The notes beneath the pieces were generated by a model that was given only the letters and a program-made list of their open reading frames with translations, was not told the origin of the DNA and searched no databases. The position numbers were made by a program, and so were the translations under genes. A stretch of 8,357 nt of DNA. Source: Acidobacteriaceae bacterium (GTDB lineage Bacteria; Acidobacteriota; Terriglobia; Terriglobales; Acidobacteriaceae). The stretch covers positions 1 through 8,357 of the forward strand of contig JASIJX010000441.1 of assembly GCA_030049955.1 (NCBI GenBank). The letters run 5' to 3'. How positions within the stretch are numbered: position 1 is the stretch's first letter; each line of letters starts with the position of its first letter. This document shows positions 1 to 5,695 of this stretch, one piece after another.

Positions 1-30
1 GCAGTCCTCCGAACGATGAAATAAACTCCA

Positions 31-43
31 GGAAATGATTTCC
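31..43. repeat. Second 5-3-5 inverted repeat in the GH28 leader
   Basis: GGAAA-TGA-TTTCC is a perfect 5-bp inverted repeat with a 3-base centre. It has the same geometry as the repeat at 78-90, and the two centres are 47 bases apart. The half-site sequence is unrelated to TGGT, so if it is an operator it is probably for a different protein. A chance palindrome of this size is quite possible. Confidence 0.25.
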
Positions 44-77
44 CGGAAGTGAACCACGGATGAAATCATACCTGCCT

Positions 78-90
78 GTGGTCATACCAC
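78..90. promoter_or_regulatory. Candidate GntR/FadR-type operator upstream of the GH28 gene
   Basis: The sequence GTGGT-CAT-ACCAC is a perfect 5-3-5 inverted repeat. Its core TGGTCATACCA fits the TNGTNNNACNA pattern known for FadR-subfamily GntR regulators, a subfamily that includes hexuronate regulators such as UxuR and ExuR. It lies 54 bases before the chosen start codon and two bases before the possible -10 hexamer TATGAT, where a bound repressor would block RNA polymerase. The repeat is seen directly; the regulator class and the link to pectin use are inference. No regulator gene is in the window. Confidence 0.4.
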
Positions 91-92
91 GC

Positions 93-98
93 TATGAT
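93..98 (+). promoter_or_regulatory. Possible -10 box for the GH28 gene
   Basis: TATGAT matches five of six bases of the sigma-70 -10 consensus and lies 45 bases before the start codon. No good -35 hexamer is seen 16-18 bases upstream (that stretch reads roughly ACCTGC), so it is a weak or activator-dependent promoter call. Confidence 0.25.
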
Positions 99-127
99 GT
101 TTATTGCTTTCCCACGCTTTATTTTCC

Positions 128-134
128 AGGAGGG
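128..134 (+). promoter_or_regulatory. Ribosome binding site deciding the GH28 start
   Basis: AGGAGGG is a near-perfect Shine-Dalgarno sequence nine bases before the ATG at 144. It supports that start over the in-frame ATG at 60. Confidence 0.8.
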
Positions 135-143
135 AAAATCTCA

Positions 144-1814
144 ATGACCGGTTTCAGCTCTGCCTTCAATGATGGACGGCGCAGTCTGCTGCGCATAGGC
201 AGTTTTGGCGCGGCCGCTGCCGCGCTTCCTCTCGTCTCTTCGGTCACCCTTGCGGCGTCGACCCCAAAATCCGGAGCAGCCGGCGCCTTTGGCGTCTTCA
301 ATGTGCGCTCGTATGGCGCCACGGGCGATGGCAAAACCGTCGATACGCCGGCCGTCAATCGCGCCATTGACGCTGCGGCCAGTGCGGGCGGGGGAACGGT
401 CCTGTTTCCGGCCGGGACATATCTCTGTTTTTCCATTCACCTCAAGAGCAACGTGGGCCTGCACCTCGACCAGGGAGCGGCGATTGTGGCAGCCGACTCG
501 CCCAAGCCGGGCGATCAGACTGGCTACAACGGCGGTACCTACGACGCCGCAGAGCCGAACGCGCCCTGGGAGCCTTATCAGGATTTCGGCCACAACCATT
601 GGCACAATTCGCTCATCTGGGGCGAAGATCTGCATGACCTGAGCGTTACCGGACCGGGTCTCATCTACGGCCGAGGCTTGAGCTTTGGCGCCAACCGCAA
701 TGCCCGCGGGAACTACCCCATCTATGTCGCCGAGCAGCCCGGCGTCGGCAACAAGGCCATCGCGCTTAAGAACTGCCGAAACGTCCTGCTCCGCGACTTC
801 TCCATCCTCAAGGGCGGCCACTTTGGGCTTCTGCTTACGGGGGTCGACAACCTCACCATCGATAATCTCAAGATTGACACCGACCGCGACGGCATGGACA
901 TCGACTGCTGCCAGAACGTGCGCGTCTCCAACTGCACCGTAAATTCTCCCTGGGACGACGGTATCTGTCCCAAGTCGAGCTTTGCGCTTGGCTACGCCCG
1001 GCCTACCAGGAACCTGACCATCACTAACTGCTGGGTAACTGGCAACTTTGAACTAGGATCGGTGCTCGACGGCAGCTTTAAGAAATTTGCGCCCGATGCG
1101 CAGCACGTCGGCCGCACCGGTCGCATCAAGTGCGGCACTGAATCGAACGGCGGCTTCATCAATGTGACGATCTCGAACTGCGTCTTCGACGGCTGCCTTG
1201 GCTATGCGCTCGAGTCAGTGGATGGCGCGCTGCTCGAAGACCTCACCATCACCAACACTTCGATGCGCGATCTCTACAACTCGGGGCCCATCTTTATGCG
1301 CCTGGGCGCACGGCTACGCGGCCCCAAAGAGAGCACAAAAGTGGGCACCATGAAGCGCGTGCTCATCGACAACCTGGTTTGCCACAACGCGCCGCAGCGC
1401 TTCAGCTCGATTCTCAGCGGCATTCCTGGCTATCCCATCGAAGATGTGAAGCTTTCGAACATCTATATTGAAACGGCCGGCGGAGGCACGGCCGCCGATG
1501 CGCAGATCAGGCCACAGGAGCTTGAGAGCAAGTATCCGGAGCCGTCGATGTTCGGCCCCACTCCGTCGTCCGGATTCTTCCTGCGGCATGTGCGCAACCT
1601 GGAGATGAGCCACGTGGAGATTGCCAACGCAGCGCCTGACGCACGGCCGCCGTTCTATCTCACCGGCGTGGAGCGCGTCGACTTTTTCGCCATCACCGCT
1701 CCGCGTCCGGAAGCAGGAGCGTTCGCGCTGGACGGCGTGAAGGACTGCCGCGTGGGATGGAGCCGAGCCGCAGCCGATGCCACACTTTCCGAGGCGAACG
1801 GAAAAACGATCTAG
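144..1814 (+). CDS. Tat-exported glycoside hydrolase family 28 (polygalacturonase-like) protein
   Basis: This is a 556-residue secreted right-handed beta-helix enzyme, probably hydrolysing a pectic polymer (polygalacturonate or rhamnogalacturonan) outside the cytoplasm. The N-terminus has a twin-arginine signal: R12-R13 in the run RRSLLRIG, then an Ala-rich hydrophobic core, with likely cleavage near residue 37. A pectate-lyase-3-like start follows (FNVRSYGATGDGKTVDT, then GGGTVLFPAGTYL). GH28 landmarks are D249-G250-M251-D252 (counterpart of the family NTDG/NDGID box), W270-D271-D272 (the catalytic Asp pair, with G273-I274-C275-P276-K277-S278) and R327-I328-K329 (the RIK substrate-binding box). 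The usual GHG histidine box is not evident; the matching stretch reads GNFELGS. I chose the ATG at 144 because AGGAGGG sits nine bases before it. The in-frame ATG at 60 has no such site and would put 28 extra residues before the Tat signal. Family assignment is firm; the exact substrate is not determined. It appears to be a single-gene unit with its own leader. Confidence 0.88.
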   Translation: MTGFSSAFNDGRRSLLRIGSFGAAAAALPLVSSVTLAASTPKSGAAGAFGVFNVRSYGATGDGKTVDTPAVNRAIDAAASAGGGTVLFPAGTYLCFSIHLKSNVGLHLDQGAAIVAADSPKPGDQTGYNGGTYDAAEPNAPWEPYQDFGHNHWHNSLIWGEDLHDLSVTGPGLIYGRGLSFGANRNARGNYPIYVAEQPGVGNKAIALKNCRNVLLRDFSILKGGHFGLLLTGVDNLTIDNLKIDTDRDGMDIDCCQNVRVSNCTVNSPWDDGICPKSSFALGYARPTRNLTITNCWVTGNFELGSVLDGSFKKFAPDAQHVGRTGRIKCGTESNGGFINVTISNCVFDGCLGYALESVDGALLEDLTITNTSMRDLYNSGPIFMRLGARLRGPKESTKVGTMKRVLIDNLVCHNAPQRFSSILSGIPGYPIEDVKLSNIYIETAGGGTAADAQIRPQELESKYPEPSMFGPTPSSGFFLRHVRNLEMSHVEIANAAPDARPPFYLTGVERVDFFAITAPRPEAGAFALDGVKDCRVGWSRAAADATLSEANGKTI

Positions 1815-1833
1815 TCCAGTGCGCAGTGCGGCA

Positions 1834-1887
1834 GGCGTGGGCGAGCTCTCGAGCGTCTCGATCTAAATCTCGAGCTACGCCCGCGCC
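1834..1887. terminator. Strong imperfect hairpin after the GH28 gene, possible terminator without a U-tract
   Basis: The left arm at 1834-1843 (GGCGTGGGCG) pairs with 1878-1887 (CGCCCGCGCC), ten pairs including one G-U. A bulged A at 1877 follows, then 1844-1848 (AGCTC) pairs with 1872-1876 (GAGCT). Inside the loop, TCGAG (1849-1853) can pair with CTCGA (1857-1861). The hairpin begins 20 bases after the GH28 stop, a natural terminator position, but no T-run follows on either strand. It could therefore be a factor-assisted terminator, an mRNA 3'-end stabiliser or an intergenic palindromic repeat. Confidence 0.4.
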
Positions 1888-2050
1888 CGCGCGCTCTCAG
1901 CAGCGTCAAAGTAGCTCATCTTCGCTGGAGTAAAGAGCTTTGCGGCGAAGGCAATGGCGTGCGCGCGTTTCGGCGCATCAATGCAGGCTGGCCTGAAAGC
2001 GGCAGTGCGGTCTAACCAGCAGGCTGTGGGAGCACATCTAACCGTTGCAT

Positions 2051-2055
2051 GAGGG
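2051..2055 (+). promoter_or_regulatory. Ribosome binding site favouring the second ATG of the S2P gene
   Basis: GAGGG lies five bases before the ATG at 2061. It overlaps the earlier in-frame ATG at 2049, which has no comparable site of its own. This favours the start at 2061, four codons shorter. Confidence 0.55.
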
Positions 2056-2060
2056 ACCGT

Positions 2061-3176
2061 ATGTCTCGGCATGGCATTCCCATAGGCCGACTCTTTGGCA
2101 TCTCTATTGACCTGGACTACTCCTGGTTCCTCATCGTCGGGCTGCTCACGTGGATGCTTGCGGTCAGCTACTTTCCCGCTGAATATCACGGTTGGTCGGC
2201 CGGCGAATACTGGCTGGTGGGCTTTATCACGGCCGTGCTGCTTTTTGTCAGTGTGCTTGTGCATGAGCTTGCGCACTCGCTCGTCGCCCGGCATTACGGG
2301 ATTGATGTCCCCCGCATCACGCTGTTCCTGTTCGGCGGCGTTTCGCAGATTGCCGAAGAACCGCCCGGCCCCGCGGCCGAGTTCTGGATCGCAGTGATCG
2401 GCCCCGTCACCAGCCTGGCGCTGGCTGCGTTTTTCTGGGAGATCGAACCGCTGCTCGCCGCGCAACCCGCGCAGGCGCTCGCCCAATACCTGGCGTGGCT
2501 CAACCTTATCCTGGCTCTTTTCAATCTTGTTCCCGGTTTTCCGCTCGATGGCGGCCGCGTCTTCCGCGCGGCGGTGTGGCGCGCCACAGGCAATTATCAC
2601 CGTGCCACGATCGCCGCCGGCCTTGCTGGCCGTTTCGTCGGTTTTTTTCTCATCTTCTGGGGCGTGTGGCAGGCGCTTACCGGCAACCTGGGCGGCGGAA
2701 TCTGGATTGCAATCATCGGCTGGTTCCTGGAGAGCGCAGCCGGCAGCTACCTGCAGCAGGAGTCGCTTCGCATGCTGCTCGGCGGCCATCACGTCTTCGA
2801 TGCCATGCAGCGCAATTTTCTCGCGGTGCCGAGTGAAACCACGCTGGACGATCTGCTGAATCACGCTCTGCTCCCTTCCGGCTTGCGCTCAGCGATTGTC
2901 ACAACCGGTGGCGCACCTGCCGGGCTGATTACGCTCCACGCTGCCCGCGAAGTCCCGCGCTCCGCTTGGCGGGAAACCTCCGCCGCGCAGGTAATGATTC
3001 CGTTCCAGCGGCTGATCACTACGCAGCCCAATGCAGTGCTCTGGACTGCGCTCGAGAAGATGGGCCGCGACGGCGTCAACCAACTCCCGGTTGTCGAAGG
3101 CAACGGCGTGGTGGGAATGCTTACGCGTGAAGACATTCTTCACTATCTCACCGGCCTGCGCTCTCTCGCCGCTTAA
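2061..3176 (+). CDS. Site-2-protease family (M50) membrane metalloprotease with C-terminal CBS domains
   Basis: This is a 371-residue integral membrane zinc protease of the SpoIVFB-like, CBS-containing branch of peptidase family M50. Such enzymes cut substrates within the membrane, often anti-sigma factors or membrane-bound regulators. About six hydrophobic segments are visible (near residues 15-35, 50-72, 100-121, 135-160, 185-205 and 207-225). The zinc-binding motif is H68-E69-L70-A71-H72, and the third ligand is D163 in NLVPGFPLDGG. Residues about 244-300 and 308-365 resemble two CBS repeats; the second is clearer, ending QLPVVEGNGVVGMLTREDIL. CBS domains in this branch are generally thought to sense nucleotides. 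There is no PDZ domain, unlike RseP. The start at 2061 is chosen for its GAGGG site; 2049 is the alternative (375 residues). The HtrA-type protease gene starts 50 bases after the stop, so the two are probably co-transcribed. The substrate is unknown. Confidence 0.9.
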   Translation: MSRHGIPIGRLFGISIDLDYSWFLIVGLLTWMLAVSYFPAEYHGWSAGEYWLVGFITAVLLFVSVLVHELAHSLVARHYGIDVPRITLFLFGGVSQIAEEPPGPAAEFWIAVIGPVTSLALAAFFWEIEPLLAAQPAQALAQYLAWLNLILALFNLVPGFPLDGGRVFRAAVWRATGNYHRATIAAGLAGRFVGFFLIFWGVWQALTGNLGGGIWIAIIGWFLESAAGSYLQQESLRMLLGGHHVFDAMQRNFLAVPSETTLDDLLNHALLPSGLRSAIVTTGGAPAGLITLHAAREVPRSAWRETSAAQVMIPFQRLITTQPNAVLWTALEKMGRDGVNQLPVVEGNGVVGMLTREDILHYLTGLRSLAA

Positions 3177-3226
3177 CTTGCGGTCCAGGGCCGCGGCGGA
3201 AAGTCGTTCTGAGGAAGGAGCAAGCG

Positions 3227-4591
3227 ATGTCAGAATCGCGCCGGCATTTCCCCTATTGGTTGCTCGTTTTGATCTTCCTTGTGCTCGTCGTCGGCGGGCT
3301 GCTTCGCACCGGCGTGATTCGCGTGCCGGGTTACCCGATTAATGCCGCGGCGCGGGTCGCGATCAACACCCAGCAAAACGCGGCGCCGGTTACGCTCGGG
3401 GCATTTCGCGATGGCTTCGCATCGGTTATCGGGCCGGCGCTGCCGGCCGTCGTCAATATTTCCTCGACTAAGGTCGTGAAGCAGCAACAGGCCCCAAACC
3501 TTTTCATGGATCCGTTTTTCCGCCAGTTCTTTGGCAATCAAGGCCAGTCGAACCCGGAAGAGCAGCAGCCGCAGAAGGAGCGCGAAACCAGCCTCGGTTC
3601 GGGCGTCATCGTCAATTCCGACGGTTACATCCTGACCAATAATCACGTCGTTGCCGGCGCCTCGGACGTGGAGGTGTTCACCCAGAACCGGCGCAAGTAT
3701 CACGCCAAGGTCATCGGCACAGACGCGCGCACCGACGTTGCCGTCATCAAGATTGACGCCAGCGGTTTGTCCACGCTCACCTTCGGTGATGCGTCAAAGC
3801 TCAAAGTCGGCGACCTGGTTTTCGCTATCGGCGACCCATTCGGCATCGGAGAAACCGCGACCATGGGTATCGTGAGCGCCACTGGCCGCGCCCTTGGCGG
3901 CGCCATCGAGCACTACGAGGACTTCATTCAAACCGATGCGGCCATCAATCCCGGCAACTCCGGTGGCGCTCTCATTGATGTGCGCGGCGATTTGATCGGC
4001 ATCAATACAGCAATTCTGTCGGGCGGTGGCGGAAATGAGGGCGTGGGCTTCGCGATTCCCATCAACCTGGCGCACGACATCATGGACCAGATCGTTGAAC
4101 ACGGGAAAGTGGTGCGCGGCTACTTGGGCGTTTCCATTCAGGCGGTCGATCCCGATATGGCCAAGGCCTTTGGCCTGCAGCAAGGCGGCGGCGCACTGGT
4201 CGGCGATGTGACGCCCAACGGGCCGGCAGCCAAAGCAGGGCTTCAGCGGGGAGATATCGTGTTCCAACTCAACGGAACGCCGATCACCAGTCCCGACGAC
4301 CTAAGTCTGCGCGTCTCCGAGATGCAGCCCGGCTCCGTGGCCCACCTGCAGATTTATCGCAATGGCAAAACGCAGGACGTTAACGTCACGCTTGGCGAAT
4401 ATCCTGAAAACGGCCAGACAGGCCACCCGACGCCCGGCGCCGGTGCGGCGCTTAGCGGCATACAGGTGCAGGATCTAAATGCGGACCTCCGCCGGCAGCT
4501 CGGCCTGAACGCCGGAATCGCGGGCGTTGTTATCGCCAATGTGGACCCAAGCAGCTCGCCGCTGTGGCCGGCATACAACAGGGCGACGTGA
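3227..4591 (+). CDS. htrA: HtrA/DegP-family (Do-like) periplasmic serine protease, C-terminus frameshifted
   Basis: This is a trypsin-like S1C protease for envelope protein quality control, anchored by one N-terminal membrane segment (residues about 10-27, YWLLVLIFLVLVVGGLL). The catalytic triad is complete: H140 (TNNHVV), D170 (TDVAVIK) and S245 in GNSGG. A Gln-rich stretch around residues 85-118 matches the LA loop of Do proteases. PDZ1 spans about 296-390 (RGYLGVSIQ onward) and PDZ2 starts near 410. AGGAAGGAG precedes the ATG by six bases. From codon 444 the frame is wrong: the last residues, SPLWPAYNRAT, do not belong to a PDZ domain and the ORF stops at 4591. Reading one base shifted from 4558, PDZ2 continues to 4731. 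Adding one base near 4556-4558 would give a normal 501-residue protein. As read, the product keeps the protease domain and PDZ1 but loses most of PDZ2. A sequencing or assembly error is the simplest explanation, but a true mutation is possible. Confidence 0.9.
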   Translation: MSESRRHFPYWLLVLIFLVLVVGGLLRTGVIRVPGYPINAAARVAINTQQNAAPVTLGAFRDGFASVIGPALPAVVNISSTKVVKQQQAPNLFMDPFFRQFFGNQGQSNPEEQQPQKERETSLGSGVIVNSDGYILTNNHVVAGASDVEVFTQNRRKYHAKVIGTDARTDVAVIKIDASGLSTLTFGDASKLKVGDLVFAIGDPFGIGETATMGIVSATGRALGGAIEHYEDFIQTDAAINPGNSGGALIDVRGDLIGINTAILSGGGGNEGVGFAIPINLAHDIMDQIVEHGKVVRGYLGVSIQAVDPDMAKAFGLQQGGGALVGDVTPNGPAAKAGLQRGDIVFQLNGTPITSPDDLSLRVSEMQPGSVAHLQIYRNGKTQDVNVTLGEYPENGQTGHPTPGAGAALSGIQVQDLNADLRRQLGLNAGIAGVVIANVDPSSSPLWPAYNRAT

Positions 4592-4731
4592 TTGAAGAAG
4601 TAAATCACAAGCCCGTGCACAACGTCGGTGACTATCACGGCGCTGTGGCCGGGCTTGCGAATCAGCCTGTGCTTCTGCTGGTGAATCGTGACGGTACGAC
4701 GCATTATGTCGTTGTGGAACCGCAGCCGTAA
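4558..4731 (+). pseudogene. Out-of-frame C-terminal PDZ2 remainder of the HtrA protease
   Basis: Read from 4558, this stretch encodes 57 codons (AAVAGIQQGDVIEEVNHKPV, then about 37 more residues ending VVVEPQP) and a TAA at 4729-4731. The AxAGIQxGDVIxxVN pattern is the standard carboxylate-binding/helix part of a Deg-type PDZ domain, and it directly continues the interrupted PDZ2 of the upstream frame. It has no start or ribosome site of its own. It is part of the same ancestral gene, displaced by an apparent -1 base. Confidence 0.85.
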
Positions 4732-4774
4732 CATCGTTTTTTCACGGCGTGCTGGCGCTCATCGCTCGCTCGTC

Positions 4775-4791
4775 GCGGAAAACCATTCCGC
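4775..4791. terminator. Small perfect hairpin, possible end of the protease transcript
   Basis: GCGGAA at 4775-4780 pairs perfectly with TTCCGC at 4786-4791 around an AACCA loop, 43 bases after the shifted stop of the HtrA gene. No T-run follows, so a terminator role is only suggested by position. Confidence 0.25.
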
Positions 4792-4939
4792 CACGTTGGG
4801 TATCTAAGCAACTGTTTGGGGAAAAGACCGTCCCGGCCCTTGCTGCACTCTCTTTTTTTACCGCGAATTTCAGGGTTCTTGCTTCACCATTGCTGCGGGT
4901 TCGACACTAACCTGCACAATCAGCGTTCTGGTACTCAAC

Positions 4940-4968
4940 CAATCGCTTGCACGAAGTCGCAATCGCTT
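4940..4968 (+). repeat. Tandem 9-bp direct repeats upstream of actA
   Basis: CAATCGCTT occurs at 4940-4948 and again at 4960-4968, exactly 20 bases apart, about two helical turns. The match extends to 10 of 11 bases (CAATCGCTTGC against CAATCGCTTCC). A separate CAACCAA pair occurs at 4936-4942 and 4977-4983. Same-face spacing about 80-100 bases before actA is compatible with a tandem operator for an activator or response regulator of the act operon. This is inference from spacing only. Confidence 0.4.
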
Positions 4969-5002
4969 CCTGACGACAACCAACTAAGGTCGAAAAGCGC
5001 AA

Positions 5003-5016
5003 GCACGCTTTCGTGC
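5003..5016 (+). repeat. Small hairpin in the actA leader
   Basis: GCACG (5003-5007) pairs with CGTGC (5012-5016) around a CTTT loop, 28 bases before the actA ATG. It may shape the 5' leader of the act mRNA. It is short enough to be chance. Confidence 0.2.
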
Positions 5017-5044
5017 GTGGCCCCGTTTCATCGCCCCAGAGAGC

Positions 5045-5695
5045 ATGCCGCAATTCTTTTCCCGGACCGCTAATTCGATCATCCGCCTGGTATTGCTGGG
5101 CATTGTCGCCGCCATCGCTTTCATCTTCTGGGTCGGCTTTCTGGTAGTGCGCTCACCGTATGAAATGATGCAGGACGTTCCGCGCAACCAGCCGGTTCCT
5201 TTTAGCCACGCACATCACGTCGGCGGCCTCGGCATCGATTGCCGCTACTGCCATACCTCCGTCGAGGAGTCTTCGTTCGCCGGTATTCCGCCTACTAAGA
5301 CCTGCATGAACTGTCACTCGGAGATGTGGGCCGTGGCGCCGGTGCTCGAACCGGTGCGCGACAGCTACCGTACCGGCCGGTCGATCGCCTGGATTCGCGT
5401 GCACGACCTGCCCGATTACGTCTACTTCAACCACGCCATCCACGTGCATAAGGGCATTGGCTGCGAAACCTGCCACGGCCGAGTTGATCGCATGCCGCTC
5501 ACCTGGCAGGCCAATTCGCTGGAGATGCAATGGTGCCTTGATTGCCATCGCCACCCGGAGCGGTATATCCGTCCGCGCGACCGCGTCTTTGATATGGAAT
5601 ATACGCCGCCCGAAAATCAGCTCGCGCTGGGCGCAAAGCTCGTCCGCGCCTATCACGTGCAGCGGCTAACCAGTTGCTCTACCTGTCACCGATGA
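5045..5695 (+). CDS. actA: ActA, pentaheme cytochrome c subunit of alternative complex III
   Basis: This is a 216-residue membrane-anchored multiheme cytochrome c. It is a subunit of alternative complex III, which oxidises quinol and passes electrons towards cytochrome c or a terminal oxidase on the outer face of the cytoplasmic membrane. One hydrophobic segment (about residues 13-35) anchors the protein. Five CXXCH haem sites follow: C66-H70, C87-H91, C140-H144, C164-H168 and C211-H215, the last at the very C-terminus. Further histidines (H55, H57, H58, H130, H133, H135) could be distal haem ligands. The count of five haems, the size and the following actB gene fit ActA closely. The start is the only usable ATG after the in-frame TAA at 4985; its ribosome site is poor (AGAGAG very close). 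The stop overlaps the actB start as ATGA, implying translational coupling. Confidence 0.93.
   Translation: MPQFFSRTANSIIRLVLLGIVAAIAFIFWVGFLVVRSPYEMMQDVPRNQPVPFSHAHHVGGLGIDCRYCHTSVEESSFAGIPPTKTCMNCHSEMWAVAPVLEPVRDSYRTGRSIAWIRVHDLPDYVYFNHAIHVHKGIGCETCHGRVDRMPLTWQANSLEMQWCLDCHRHPERYIRPRDRVFDMEYTPPENQLALGAKLVRAYHVQRLTSCSTCHR

Larger units (their letters stand above)
4732..5044. other. Gene-free region between htrA and actA
   Basis: This 313-base region contains no convincing gene; the only open + frame across it (TTG at 4816 to 5073) shows no protein-like pattern and runs into actA. It has a T-run at 4737-4742 just after the shifted HtrA stop and another at 4853-4859, neither preceded by a strong stem. 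It also holds a 6-bp hairpin at 4775-4791, tandem CAATCGCTT repeats at 4940-4968, and a small GCACG/CGTGC hairpin at 5003-5016 shortly before actA. The promoter of the act operon should lie here, but I could not pick a good -35/-10 pair. Confidence 0.6.

Noticed and set aside
60..143. N-terminal 28-residue extension of the GH28 protein from the ATG at 60
   Set aside because: No ribosome site precedes it. It would bury the Tat signal, and it overlaps the operator and promoter-like elements. AGGAGGG clearly serves the ATG at 144.
141..821. Minus-strand open frame of 226 codons inside the GH28 gene
   Set aside because: Antisense shadow of a well-supported gene, with no domain-like features.
1875..2864. 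Long minus-strand open frame (329 codons) antisense to the S2P gene and reaching into the upstream gap
   Set aside because: It is mostly the antisense shadow of a clearly real M50 gene in GC-rich DNA. Its translation is low-complexity, rich in Arg, Ala and Glu, with no recognisable domain. The tail outside the S2P gene is too short to judge as a gene remnant.
3794..4267. Minus-strand 157-codon frame within the HtrA gene, and a similar one at 3230-3703
   Set aside because: Both lie opposite conserved protease and PDZ coding sequence; shadow frames.
4691..4742. Possible intrinsic terminator formed by weak stems (ACGAC/GTCGT) before the T-run at 4737-4742
   Set aside because: The stem is only five pairs, lies within coding sequence, and ends 24 bases before the T-run, so it does not form a normal stem plus U-tract.
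4816..5073. 85-codon + strand frame before actA, starting with TTG
   Set aside because: There is no ribosome site and no protein-like composition, and it overlaps the start of actA in another frame.
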